A stretch of 64,000 nt of DNA, taken from positions 45,595,673-45,659,672 of the forward strand of contig OZ024895.1 in the NCBI GenBank assembly GCA_964017195.1, read 5' to 3'. Below are positions 47,003 to 58,949 of the stretch, piece by piece; position 1 is the stretch's first letter; each line of letters starts with the position of its first letter. Made by a program: the position numbers and the translations under genes. The notes beneath the pieces are model-generated. The model made no database searches. It had not been told where the DNA came from and saw nothing but the letters and a program-made list of their open reading frames with translations. The stretch is from Siderastrea radians. Taxonomy: Eukaryota > Cnidaria > Anthozoa > Scleractinia > Rhizangiidae.

Positions 47003-47409
47003 GCTCTTTACATAACCGTGTCACGTGACCTTGTCAATCATAATTAATGGTCGTGGTTCGAAATAGATGGCTGAAATGGAAAGGGCGTCATGAAATTAGT
47101 AGGATTTCCAATTTTGCGGCCACTAAACGTTTAAGTGCAAGATTTTAGGACAGTTTGAAAGTTTGAAAATTATAAAAGATTTGTATGGTGGGTGGCAAAG
47201 CTTGCCATCCAGCAGGTTTTTTCCCTATAAGTCTTAGTAATTTTTTGAACATTAAAATAACCGTAAAATGTCGCACTTTAACGTCAGCGACCTCAAAATT
47301 TAAAATCTTACAAATTTCATCATGCTCTTTCCATTTCTGATATCTATTTCGTACTACTACCATGTTTTTATGATTGACAAGGTCACGTGACACAGTTATG
47401 CAAAGGGAC
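47003..47409. mobile_element. 407-bp foldback element with ~150-bp arms
   Basis: GTGTCACGTGACCTTGTCAA near 47029 is inverted near 47376. Complementarity continues for about 150 bp at moderate identity (GAAATAGAT, GAAATGGAAAG blocks). No clear target duplication; no coding sequence inside. Confidence 0.65.
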
Positions 47410-47667
47410 TAATACCGACCGTGAAGGCCTGAGAGAAAGTCATAGAGGAAGTAGTGATGCAATTGCTACCCTTAAATTGCATAGCCTTTCGAACCAAGCA
47501 CATTAAACTGCTTAACCTGCTACCCTAACATGCGCACGAGCCCTGACTGTCGTCAACCGCTCAGTTCAATCTTTTTCACCAAACGTTCTAACCTACATCT
47601 GCACTGGTATTATTGTAAATAGCCTCCCCCACAGGCTTCAATGTTAGACGAAGTTGACACAAATAAG

Positions 47668-47694
47668 TTATTTATTTATTTATTTATTTATTTA
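47668..47694. repeat. (TTTA)n microsatellite
   Basis: About six and a half perfect tetranucleotide copies. Confidence 0.9.
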
Positions 47695-49714
47695 TCTATA
47701 TTCTATTTCATTACAGTGAAGATGTTCGATTGCTTTTCCCAGCAAAATTGACAAATCGGCATTATGAGTGTTTAAGTTTTGCCGCCCATTCTCCACACCT
47801 TTCTCTCCCGTCACACGTGCATACTCGTCAACCTCCTTCCTCATTACTACCTACAACAAAATTGGGAACTCTCATTCCTTCACCCTACCCAACTCTCTTG
47901 TGTTTATCGCCCGGAATGTTGTTGCAGTTTATCAAACCTCTCCTTTGAGCAGCTTTAGTAAGTGACCCCCAGTTCAAATCCTTCTAGCTTAAATCGGAAA
48001 TTTGAGGCATCGCACTTTTTGAAAGAGGAACCGATATTCCAATTTTATCTTGTCGCGTGTCCTGCCTTCTTATGTCTTCCAAATGCAACCGCAACAAAAA
48101 CAAATTTGGAGACGAAAAAAAAAAAACAGTGAAATTTAACGATATGTGGGAGGTTTAACTAATCTTTTAATCCGCAATGATATCTCAACTGACATAGGTT
48201 CAGCAATATTGTCAAGAAACGTGCTTTTTACTTGTTTTTCAAATATTCATTTTTTAATTTCGTTTTGGTTTGAAATTGTCAATTTTCGGTCCACAGACTC
48301 AAAAACTATACCCACGTGAACTGATTCAAAGAACTACTGTAAATGCAACTGAATATGATTATCATCTAAACCCAATGCATGCTGCTGATGGCTTTAACGT
48401 GTTCGAAAGACATAAGCCCTTTTGAATTAAGGCGCAAGTACCCTGGTGGTTAAGTGTTGAACTTATGACTTGAAGGCCTTGCGACTATCGCAATTGGTTG
48501 TCCACACCACTCCAAGGCATCTTTTATGAGTCACAGAGGACGACATTCCTTGCAACTGCCATATATTTACCCTTTTCCCTGTCTATTAAAAGTGTCTTCT
48601 CTCTCTTACGTCAGACGCGTTCCCAAAGATATCACTTCTTCCCAGGGTTTTCAGTTGCAATCACTCGACACGGTCAGTTCAAGTCTGATCAGTTTCGAGT
48701 TGTTGAAGTATTGTTTCAATGCAAGGAAGTATAAACATCTGTCAATGACCCGGCCTTCAGGCGTTCAGATGCTTGCAAATTCCATCGTGCGTTCAAGAAA
48801 AGTTCGGCAGCAGAGCGCAATTAACACATGCTATCGCTTACAGATATGGAATCAGTAATGTACGTATGCTGGACAGAGATAACGTTTATCCATTGGGATT
48901 AAGTTGTTGAAGTATCATTTCAGCTCTTACCTTGAACCTAAAATCTTTGATACAAGCCTAATTCTGAAGATTCCTTTGCATATTCCCTGTTAAGAACACA
49001 CACACATATCAGTTTATACATGTCCCTACCAGCAAACAATAACACTGATGATCATATCGCGAATTTTATGACCAAAGGGTTACCAAGTGGATTAAATATA
49101 ACGTAAACAACCACTGTGTAAACTGCGGTCACGAAATACACAGACATGCAGTAATAGAAAATATGTGGCTCAGTGAAGGAAGTGGTCCACTACAGCTCTT
49201 ATTAATGCTGTTACTGGTGTTTAGTTACAAAGCTTCCGAAGCAAATATGGGAAGGGTGCAATATCAGCACGCATGGTGTCTCGTTTTGCATATTTAGAAT
49301 TTAAGTCTATTAAATGAAAATTACTGATATTGATCACGCATAACGGAAGTCTTTTGTTTATCGCAGCTGTGTCTTAAACCAAAACTTCCACAAAGCACGT
49401 ACGTCCGGCATTGTAGGCACAATAAATCACTTCCCAACAGGGAACCTCATACCCCGAACGCAGGACGTGTTTGATGCCACAGGTGTCCACGGAATTTCAA
49501 AAATATATTCACAATAATGTCTGCAGAGACGTACAACGCAAATGTTTTTCGTTAGGTTGGCTGCCCTCCGGCTACAAATGAACTTTTTTTTCGAGACCGA
49601 AACAAAAGCTCTCTCTCTCTTAACGGCAATTTAAGCCGATTAAAGGGGAGGTCACGTTGAATGTTTGTGGATTCTTATAGTTCCCAACTACTTTATTCAA
49701 AACATCCCAAATTC
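47695..49714. other. No gene recognised
   Basis: The overlapping frames at 48498-48858 (up to 110 codons) match nothing known to me. A tRNA-head-like string at 48438-48480 is too weak to call. Confidence 0.4.
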
Positions 49715-49830
49715 AAGTTTGTAAAATAATGTTAACTAACAGCACCACAGAAAACACCCGCTCTTTAGCTTTCATTTGAGTGTTTACATTTAAGGATTTC
49801 TTTCTTTTCATGGGGTCAAAAGTTAGTGTT
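49715..49830 (-). repeat. 106-bp repeat, one diverged inverted copy
   Basis: AACAGCACCACAGAAAAC, TAGCTTTCATTTGAGTG and TTTAAGGATTTC are complements of the unit's blocks, ending in GTCAAAAGTTAG. Confidence 0.6.
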
Positions 49831-52019
49831 ATAGTTTGAGTCTGGGAGCTCTTGAATGTTAAATTGATCATAAATTATTCCTCGAGCAGCTTTGAGCATT
49901 GATTTATAAAATCCGTGTTCTCTATCTTGATTAAATACAGAATCCAAATTGATTTTAGTCGGCTAGACAAAAGTAGAATAGCCCAGACAAAAGAAATTTG
50001 CAGCTCAATGGGAACAAAACATCGATTGATAGCGGGAGTTGTAGATAGCCCGCAGTATTAACAAAATGGAGTCTCGGTTGCTAAATCCCCAAGGGTTCGT
50101 GATGACCGAGGTCGAGATGGTGCGATTCTACTATACTGTGCTATATGTTTTGCTGCTTTGATATACTTAAAGCCCCTCTGAATCTCATTTAATTTTGAGC
50201 ACCCGTGCTTTATTACGCCTTCCTCAGTAGAATGTCTTATTTACTACTGTTCCAAAACACTACTCAGAGGTTCTCGTTCGATTATAAGTGATATAGAAAG
50301 TTATCTAGCTCACCCAAGAAACAATTCTAGAGATCAATAAAAGAGCTCGCTTACATACCTCAATTGCCAAGCTGAGAACAAATGCAACGCAGAAGGAGAC
50401 GTAAAAAGCTGTCTGTGAAATACAGCGACTGACGGGGAAGAAACGTTTACCTCAACATGCAATAATTCAGATGCTTAGGTTGACGTGACGGCTCTTTATC
50501 GGCAGATATCAGACGTAATCAGCGCTATGTTGATTATTTGCTTAACTTGAACAATATTTATTCAACAAGATTGTTGTCACGTGTTAAATGAAACTGATCA
50601 CCAGCATGCCGCCAGGAAATGAACAATACCACTCCAGCCCCGGGTGACTGGGGATACGTTTAGTCCGCTTGCACGGTAGTTTCTGATGGCGCAAAAGCAA
50701 AATTGTGAAATGGATGAAAATCATATGTAGAAGGGACAGGTTAAAGAGAAGTGGAAACTTATGAACCAATCCATCAGTATATGCCGTTATTTATACTCTT
50801 AATTAATAGAGTAATTTGATTGATCGATAGCCCCTCTCTTCCCTCCCATCCACCGTTTCAAAGGGTTCTTGTGAAGACCGTATGTAGAGCGGAAAGATTA
50901 CGAAATGTTCGGCGGAAGGGGTGAACAATATTCACTTATACTTCTAACACAGGAAGAATCTCACTTTAGACGGGAAGAACAGAGAAGAACATAACAACGC
51001 CACTGGTACACAAGAGGATAGTGCTGTTAAGTTTCACGAAAAAAGAATTCGAGCGGTAATGACAATCTTTTAGGTAATTACCATTAACAGTCATTAAATC
51101 AAGGCCGTGTACGGCGCATTGCGTGATAAGCACAAATGATGATGATGATGATGATGATGATGACTTCCAAATCAGTGTTGTACTACTCGCCGGTCTGTTC
51201 ACCTCTCCGGTGTTGGCGGGGGGCGAGGGGGGGGTGCCTTATTTGGCCGTACCGCTAACCGCTGGATAAGGTAAAAAGTTTTCAGTCTCTTCTGTCCTTT
51301 AAACAAGGAATGCAACCATTTAATGCCTTTCTTACAGAGTTCGAGATTTTCACAAGCAAATGTCTTAGATAGCTAGAGTTTTTTCTGACCACACTGGCAC
51401 TGGAAAGAACAAAATCACGTAAAAATGTTGCTGATGGAATAAATAATGACTGCAACGCTGTCCTGTGAGGAGTTTTGTCTTTTAAAAATAGCAAATGGGA
51501 GATAAACGATTCTCGATTGTAATCATAAGCAGTGCCAGGGTTTGCATGACCCAGCATCACCTCCCTACCCAAGGTTTGGTTAGTAAAACCCCCTCTACTA
51601 CGGCGGGGTTTAGCGACATTTCGAGATTTCATAACATATTATTATTAAACGGGGGTAGGATCAGCATATCACGGCGAAAGAGCCAATATTAAGTTGTGCA
51701 GGTTAGCATGTTTCATTCTCTTGGTCAGATTTTCTTTTATTCTAAACAAAAGAGAAAGTTGAGACATTTTAAAAACACGTCATTATGTGGTGAGTCAATA
51801 TTTACTGCTTAGAATTGTGGCAAAAAATCTGTCACACAAGGAGTCAAAGGTCAAAACTCAACACGCACTTAACACTTTGTCACGTTTAATTTCAAAGATC
51901 GATCAGCAAGAAAAAGTTTTTGACAATTACTCACTTATTAAGATTATTAGGAAGGAAGAGTGGAGAACAGGGTGTAATAAAAAAAAAAGAATTCTCTTTA
52001 CATCATCACTACTTGTTCA
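49831..52019. other. No gene recognised
   Basis: The minus-strand frame at 51282-51632 (116 codons) is the longest; its product is unrecognised. A (GAT)n tract lies at 51138. Confidence 0.4.
51138..51162. repeat. (GAT)8 microsatellite
   Basis: Eight perfect GAT units; the same motif is expanded much further next to GPCR2. Confidence 0.9.
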
Positions 52020-52150
52020 AACATTCAAGTGATGGGAATAAAGGAAGTGATCACCAAGGATAAGATGTCTTGATATTTATACAAATTCTCCCAACTACTT
52101 TCATCAAGAAATGTATGGGGAATATGGAAGAAGAATATGCATTTTCATAT
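52020..52150 (-). repeat. Interspersed repeat R2, copy 3
   Basis: AATAAAGGAAGTGATCACCA, GATGTCTTGATATT and AATTCTCCCAACTA are complements of the 33500 copy in reverse order. Confidence 0.5.
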
Positions 52151-52504
52151 CAGGGCTACAACATTGCTATTGAGGAAATACAGTAATCATCAGCAACAAA
52201 AAGCCGAGCGAGAAGAAAACGTGAACTTGCGTGGAAATCGGCTGCCGTAAGGCATGGCATTTCCACGTCGTAGTCGATTTTGGCGTTTGCGTGTTCTTCT
52301 TGCTCGAATATCCGCGTGAAAGAAAGGACTGATCGAGGTCTCGAAAGCAGGGCCGTTTTATTGGATCGCGACTACAATATTAGAAATTGGATTTGCTGAT
52401 TATAAGCCGAGAAAAGCTGATCACCGACAACAGAGGTAAACAGTGAAACAACTGCATTTTCAAAATATATCGCAAAAAAAAAAAATAGAATGGAAAAACA
52501 TTTG

Positions 52505-52649
52505 GCCTGCGTAGCTGGCGGTATTGTATCTGAAGGTAAAGTTTTGGCGGCGGAGCCGCCATCCTTTCGCAGCTATTCCCTTCGCGGCTATTCACTTCGC
52601 GGCTCCGCCCCTCGAACTTCGCGCAAACAATCCCGCCAGCTACGCAGGC
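52505..52649. mobile_element. 145-bp palindromic MITE, GCCTGCGTAGCTGGCGG ends
   Basis: GCCTGCGTAGCTGGCGG at 52505 is inverted at 52633-52649, with TATTGT/ACAATC continuing the match. The GC-rich centre contains TTCGCGGCT direct repeats. A 9-bp duplication is not evident. Confidence 0.7.
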
Positions 52650-52955
52650 TAAAGAACGTTTAGTTTGATGACTATATCAGAAGAAAGGCACTACTGCCAG
52701 CACACCAAACGTGTAAAAATAAATGAAGTTACATCAATTCAATATAGGAATAAATAATTTTAAACGGAAATTATGTGTGTAGACGGCGCACTGGAGCAAG
52801 ACTGAATACAATACATTTTTAAGAAAACATTTGTCAAAATTTAATTAATATAAAATTTTTGAAGTTATGGGTAAAATATTAATCATCTTGATAACCTTTC
52901 CTGTCTCAAGTATTGAGAAGTACTTTTCAGTTTGCATGTTGTACATACACAACTC

Positions 52956-53023
52956 GGGGGGAGGGGAGGGGAGGGGAGGGGAGGGGAGGGGAGGGGAGGG
53001 GAGGGGAGGGGAGGGGAGGGGAG
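52956..53023. repeat. (GGGGA)13 minisatellite
   Basis: About thirteen perfect GGGGA units. Translated frames through it (Gly-Glu-Gly-Arg or Pro-Leu-Pro-Ser runs) are artefacts. Confidence 0.93.
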
Positions 53024-54127
53024 CAAGAACTCTTAGAAACATTACTGGTTTGAACTTTGGAAGTCTTACTCATACCAAGCCCTGCTCGTGGTCTGACCTA
53101 ATACGGAGTGTTTTGCAGTCTAGTAGAAACAACCGAACTAAAAGTCACAATAGCCTTTAAAAAGAGGCTTGTATGCAGGCAGCATCTTGTCCATCCCAAC
53201 CGACAGCTAAGCAAATGGCTAGAAAATTCCAAACTGGATAGGGAATAGCTCCTGATTGGTTAATGAGTGTCAGTCAATCAAAATTAAAACCAGTCACAAT
53301 CCAGATCCGGATTGGCCTTACCGCTTACGTCATCAGAATGGAATTTCCAGCCGTTCCCGGGCCTTGCGCTAAAAAACGAAAAACGCCTGTTTCATGTAGC
53401 CTAATGCTTCAAATTCACTTAACGAAGCACCTCAAACAAAAGCCATTTATATCACAACTAGGGAAATTTCTTGCATATTCGGCGTTATCCCAAAGGTATT
53501 AAACGGTTTAATTCTCGCTCATCATTTTTTAAATTCCCCAGAAGTTGTCGGGTGGTGGTTTATCTTTGAAGTCGTCGGTTGACCTTCGAACGTCTTAAAC
53601 GTTTTAACCGGTCTTTACTCTAACGACGCTATGCTGAGGCAGATATCCGAGGGTGTCAGGATAGACAAAGTGCCCGAGGACTCCTTAATTAACTCTAAGA
53701 ACGAGTGGAACTTTTTCCACATTCCGCGCGCGGTAATCCCGCATGGCCATCAAAGTAGGACATCCCGTGACGACTAACATGGAGTCAAAGAAGATGTGGG
53801 CTATTCCAATGGTTTTTACATGAACAGTTTTACATTTTAATAGTTCTCACATGACCAATTTGACAATTTTATTTAGCGGCTGACGAGGATCGAAGAGCGA
53901 AATATATTCCGCAATTTTAACAGTGTTTATATCGTTTTAGAGTTTTTAAGTGCGTCGAATGTGTACCAAAGACGTGATGTATAGTTGTTCTACCCATTCT
54001 TCGGAAGATCTACGGAATTGATTACCACTGACTCGACTTTTCTCGCACGAGTCAGCGAGGACAATCGTCTAGAGGCTTGTGTCTTTACTCCGAATGTAGC
54101 TGAAATAAAGAAAGAGACTGAATCCTT
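53024..54127. other. 3' flank of GPCR2, no gene recognised
   Basis: The open frame at 53985-54404 is antisense to the receptor C-terminus. The rest shows no motif. Confidence 0.45.
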
Positions 54128-55218
54128 TCAGTGTTTGACAGTTAAATGTCGAAGAGGAACTGTTTCGTGCACGTTGGTGGCTGACAAAGCTCGCCGAGAC
54201 ATTAAGGGTGTGGTCAAAGGCGTAGCACGCGAAGCTGGGATCCCTAAATACGCTTCAGGACGGTTACTCTTCGTACAACACAAAATTCGACCAAACTCAC
54301 GACGAAAATTCTCAGAAAAAATAACGTACAAACATGGATTTATCGCACTGTTCAACAAACCGATCCAAACCAGAAAGAGTTCAAGCTCGATTGGAAGGAG
54401 ATAGATTGTCTCTGGAAAAAAAATAATCATAATTTCCCGCGCTTGCAAGGGAAGCCAACAGAGTGCAAACACAACCACGACCGTAATTAGCATAGTAATG
54501 GCTTTTTTCGTTGTTTCGTGAGCTTTCTTTTGATACTCTAATGTTTGGACACCCGGTAACTCTCGCTTCCAAAGTTTGATTCCTATAAGTACGTAAGCGA
54601 TAGTAATGAAAACAAGAGGGATGGCGTATGTGCCAACAAAAAAGGACAACATGTAGGTTCCTCTAGCCTTATCCGAAGGCCAGTCGAATTCAGAACAGTA
54701 ATATTTCCCGTCAACTTCAAGTCGTACATTGACGACCACAATCAGTGGCATCGCGAAAGCTAAAGCGAAAAGCCAGCTTGCTACCAAGGACGCTTTCAAA
54801 ACTTTGTTGGTGAAAAGACGTCGCATAGGAAACCAGATCACGAGGCATCTATCCAGGCTGATAAACACCAGGCTTATCACGGAACAGGCAATGGAGAGGA
54901 CTTGAGCGGAGTGAAAGAACTTGCATAGAACTGTTCCCATAAAAGTTCCAAACCACTGAAAATTGACATACAACCATTTGAGCACGTAGGGGAAGATGCA
55001 CGCCATTAAAATGTCAGCTACCGCCATGTTAGCTATCAGAATGTTGGTTGAATTTCTCATGTATTCACGCGCACTTACGATGTAGATAACTAATGAGTTG
55101 CCGACCATCGCTACAATGAAAATAATTACGGCATAAACTGTGACTCCTGTGATATAGCTCGGACTCATCGTGAAACTTGCCAGTCCTTGGTCGGTCGTGT
55201 TGGATGCCTCTTCCGCCG
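54128..55218 (-). CDS. Class A (rhodopsin-like) GPCR, paralogue of the 26-kb receptor
   Basis: The terminal exon encodes 363 residues after a strong acceptor (TTCGTTTTCAG, ending at 55219) in phase 1. The start codon lies in an upstream exon not identified, since the upstream open frame is microsatellite. Counting from this exon: NTT glycosylation site (7-9), TM1 GN41, TM2 NMAVAD69, C99 and C175, SLDRC 121-125 (DRC instead of DRY), TM6 CWLP 254-257, TM7 NPCLY 294-298, CC 314-315 palmitoylation candidates, and a tail with MSRR and TPL motifs. Long stretches are identical to the 26-kb receptor, for example the QWFGTFMG and LCKFFHSAQV blocks. The ligand is unknown; peptide receptor type is inferred from the overall pattern. 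Confidence 0.87.
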
Positions 55219-55299
55219 CTGAAAACGAAAAACAAAAACAAACCGTCAACGTAAAACTATAACTATTTTGTTCTGAACGGTGATCATAACGATGACAAC

Positions 55300-55386
<87 letters not shown>

Positions 55387-55410
55387 GATGACGATGATGA
55401 TGATGATGAT
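55300..55410. repeat. (GAT)n/(GGT)n microsatellite in the GPCR2 intron
   Basis: About 110 bp of trinucleotide repeat, mostly GAT with a short GGT block, starting 82 bp upstream of the splice acceptor of the receptor exon. Confidence 0.92.
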
Positions 55411-55909
55411 ACAATATAATACAATACAATACAATACGATACGATGCAATACAATACGAAACGATGCAATGCAGTTCAATGCAACACAACACAATACAGT
55501 ACAATACAACACAATGCAAAACAATGTAACACAACACAATACAATACAATGCAATGCAATTCAATGCAACACAGAACAATACAATGCAATGCAATGCAAC
55601 ACAGTACAATACAATACAATAGGATACGATACAATGCAATGCAACACAGTACAATACAATACGATACGATGCAATGCAATGCAACAATACAACACAATAC
55701 AATACAATACGACATGATACAATGCAATGCAACACAGTACAGTACAATACAATACAATACAATAGGATAAGATGCAATGCAATGCAACACAGTACAATAC
55801 AATACAATACAATAGGATACGATACAATGCAATGCAATGCAACACAATACAATATAATATAGTACAATACAATACGATACGATGCAATGCAATGCAACAC
55901 AGTACAATA
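55411..55909. repeat. 500-bp ACAAT-type pentanucleotide array
   Basis: Interleaved ACAAT, GCAAT and GATAC pentamers form higher-order blocks (for example the ATGCAATGCAATGCAACACA unit recurring at 40-90 bp). Because the array avoids stops in several frames on both strands, it produces many false open frames, including the N-terminal part of a 590-codon frame that runs into GPCR2. Confidence 0.92.
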
Positions 55910-56098
55910 GGATGGTGGGGGAAGAGATGATGATGCTAATAATGGAACAGCTTGTTAGCCCCACTCGCCCCATTCTTCTCGCCGATACGCAAATCGCGGT
56001 TCCGCCGCCAAGTTACTGGTGCGAACAGCTCACTGAGTTCGCTAGGCTAGGCTAATGATGGTAGTAACAATGGGGACGATATTTTACTGCGATTAACA

Positions 56099-56341
56099 GT
56101 AAAATTAGGTAAAGTCGCACACCATCCAAGGAGGCCCACACAGCCGGAGCTTAACCCGGTTTCTGTAGCATGAAGCCAATGAAAGTATGCAGCAGTATGC
56201 AGCAGTATGTCGCCGGTACCATGTGGGGTAAAGTTTCTTGTCTAAGGAAACAACGCGATGGCAAGAAACTGGGCGTCGAACCACCGACCCTTCAGATCTG
56301 AAGTCCAACGTGCTAACCACTACACCACCGCGTCCACCACA
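56099..56341 (-). mobile_element. tRNA-derived SINE, well preserved
   Basis: On the minus strand the head has a Pol III A box TGGTGTAGTGG and a perfect B box GGTTCGACGCC at tRNA-like spacing. A body follows with ACAAGAAACTTTACCCC, GGCTTCATGCTACAGAAACC and TAAGCTCCGGC. A CAGTATGCAG-type direct repeat lies inside. ATTAACA occurs at both outer edges (56092-56098, 56342-56348), a possible target duplication. It is not a functional tRNA: the acceptor stem does not close. Confidence 0.75.
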
Positions 56342-56599
56342 ATTAACAACTTGGTTAACTTTTAAAATGAACAGTATTGGATCCATGCAGGTAGCGCTGT
56401 TCATTCACCTGTGTTAAAAGTGGAGCTGTTCATGACTCGATCTGCTGTTCACTGAGCTCTACTGAATTGATCTCAATAGAAAAGTATCTGAAGAATAAAA
56501 CAAAAAAGCAGTTAAACCATATGCCCCTTTACTTCCTGAACAAACTGACCCCTTTACGTCCTCACCAAAATACAACTTTTTTAATCATTTTCACTTGGA

Positions 56600-56830
56600 A
56601 TGACTGGAGGAAATTTGGCGCTGAGGTTCATACCCTTGCCCTTGCATATACTAATTCTTATCAAAATCTATTTAGTATACCTATACATATTTCAATATAA
56701 CTCAAGACAAGCCAAAAACAGTGGATCATTAGATGGTGGCTTTGAGTCGCTCGAAGGGGCTAGGCTTTCGCATATTATTGCTTCGGGAGCGCAGAAAAGG
56801 TACCCCTAACCCTTTTGCCCTAGCTTCCCC
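56600..56830. repeat. Interspersed repeat with CCCTTGCCCTT...ATACTAAT words
   Basis: CCCTTGCCCTTGCATATACT and the block around GGTACCCCTAACCCTTTTG resemble parts of the element at 59520-59934. It is a degenerate relative without clear ends. Confidence 0.4.
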
Positions 56831-56944
56831 CGATAGTCCAAGATAGAGAGTATCCCTCAGGGCCCGAACAACCTGCATTTCTAGACTATAAACACCCTCC
56901 CGACCATCGTCAATCGCTTCACTTTATTGATTAGCTAAGGAACG

Positions 56945-57130
56945 ATCTAGAATACAGGCTTCGGATTTCTCCTTACAACAAAGTATCTATCTATCCAACA
57001 CCACTGCATGATCAAACATACGGTAGATGTGATAAAAATAAAGGACATGATCAACAAAGATAAGTTGACTTGATATCAAAGCAAGCTCACTCAACTAGTA
57101 CCAAAGGAAATATGTGGAGAACAGAGAGGA
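56945..57130 (-). repeat. Interspersed repeat R2, copy 4
   Basis: TTTCTCCTTACAACAAAGTA, AATAAAGGACATGATCAACA and ACTCAACTAGTACC follow the order of the 30710 and 52020 copies. Confidence 0.5.
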
Positions 57131-57829
57131 AAACACGCCTGTTGTAAGAAGGGAAACGGCTACTGCATTTACAGGCACATTAAGATATTTATTCTTGGCA
57201 AGCGTGGCACAAAAACATGACAAAACGTCTCAAAGCAATCTACTTTTTAGTTAATCCTCCATGAGTACCGCTTGCAGTATTGGTCAGAGATTGTAAAGAT
57301 TTTTTTGCACCCTGGTGTCAAAAACATGCAGTTATTGTTTTGGATCATTTCCAAACACAGCTGCAATGCTATTTTGCTTTCGTTCGTACATGAAATTGCA
57401 CTCAAAGGTTCAACACTCGTAGATCAAAACGAGCGATCGGCACAGCAAGGAGAAACCACTGCTGCGATGATACAAAATCAAGCTTAGATATTCAGATCCT
57501 TATCTTGAAAACTTAACTGATTAAAGATGCTACAACCCACAATGCACACTTCACCGGCACACAATACATACAATATCTGCATAAACATCGTTTGCTTAGT
57601 TAAGCAAGAGGGCAGAAGCATGGAAGTATGCCATACGGCGGGGTAAATAACACGCAAATACGTTCTTGTTTCGTTTCGTGGTAACTTGTACAAATCCAGG
57701 AGATTTTAAAAACCGCGCTTAGATAAACAAACCGACCATCAGTTATCTGTCATGTGTGGTTGTGGCGGCCTCGCTATGCATGTATTATCCCACACTCCCA
57801 CAGTCAAAAGCTCAGCTGAACTGGCTCGT
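57131..57829. other. No gene recognised
   Basis: Only short open frames (57272-57487, 57484-57693), unrecognised. Confidence 0.4.
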
Positions 57830-57960
57830 TCGTTTACGTCTGTAGATAAAACTAACGTGTCTCTCTGCCACTGAGCAGTACGTTTTTCATGTGGTGCTAT
57901 TCAGTATGCTGTACATGGAGGTTCTAAGTCTGTGAATGATATCTAAGTTAACGTGCCGCC
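57830..57960 (+). repeat. 106-bp repeat, one to two worn copies
   Basis: CACTGAGCAGTACG, CATGTGGTGCTATTCAGTAT and GCTGTACATGGAGGTTCTAA are followed by GTCTGTGAATGAT. Confidence 0.6.
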
Positions 57961-58949
57961 AATCAAAGGAAGATACTAAGAAGCCCTTTCATAAGGCACT
58001 CAACGATTTGCGTGTTTAGAGCTTGGTCGCTTTCCAAAGTCGCTTTTGGCGGAGTGAACGGGGTTTAAAATATGTAACACAGGGACATTTGAACGATGAC
58101 AGAGCTGACCTTAGGCTTCCCAGTCCGCTAAAAACTGGCTAGATTATGATTAATGCGGAATTTCGCTTCCCATCGTGCGCGTGATATCAGACTTACCTTA
58201 TTGCTGTGATACATCTGATTGCAAGACTCTTGACTGAGTTAATTACCGAATGTTACATGTTTATCAGTCTATATGCTATACATCGCGATTTCATCGATGA
58301 TGGTTGCTAAGCTTGACCTCGTACCCGATCTATCGGATAAATGAACGGCAGGGGTGATAATTATAAATATTGATTGGTCAGCTGTGACCAGTGATGGGCG
58401 GACACTCAAACTGAAGGAAAACTGGACATGCATGAGTAACTTGGGGGCAGATATCAGGAAGGAACTGTCGGAGGACGTGTATAGCATAAGTGGCTGTTAT
58501 TTATTTATTTATTTTTTTTTGACAATAACTGTGAGAATTCTCGCGCGCTGATTTGCTCTTAGTTGTTAGTTGTTGTCGATGATGTGTAGATCATAAACAC
58601 TGACGTCATATGCAACGCAAGGCAAGAGAGAGGTTGAAATTTTTTCCCGTGCGATTAAACTGTTCCAATTTCTCTACGTTAATGGCGTCCAAAGAACTGC
58701 CAAATTTTAATGTGGATATTTGGGAGATATTTCAGATATTTCAAAATGGAAAAAAGAACGGAAGAGATTGATGACGCATGTTGCTGGTTTTCATGTGACG
58801 TAATCAAAAACTAAGGCCAACACAAAGCTGCTCTTTTAAGACATTTTCAACACACCAGCGACATAAATCTTCAAGGAAAGTTTCAGGTGGATATACTGGT
58901 TCATTTTATCAATCAAAAGTTTCAAATTTGTTTTTAGCTCATGGCAGCT

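Noticed and set aside
48438..48545. Possible SINE head (GGTGGTTAAGTGTTGAAC)
   Set aside because: Only vague similarity; no B box and no shared body with the two SINE copies.
51282..51632. 116-codon minus-strand frame
   Set aside because: No recognisable domain, no splice signals and no neighbouring coding exons; cannot be told from chance.
52845..53160. Gly-Glu-Gly-Arg / Pro-Leu-Pro-Ser repeat proteins
   Set aside because: Translation of the (GGGGA)13 minisatellite in both directions.
53985..54404. 139-codon plus-strand frame
   Set aside because: Antisense shadow of the GPCR2 C-terminal coding sequence.
55246..55973. Many long open frames on both strands, including a 590-codon frame ending in GPCR2
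   Set aside because: They are translations of GAT and ACAAT-type simple repeats that happen to lack stops. Only the part after the acceptor at 55218 is real coding sequence.
56270..56341. Functional tRNA gene on the minus strand
   Set aside because: A and B boxes are present but there is no closing acceptor stem, and a SINE body follows directly.
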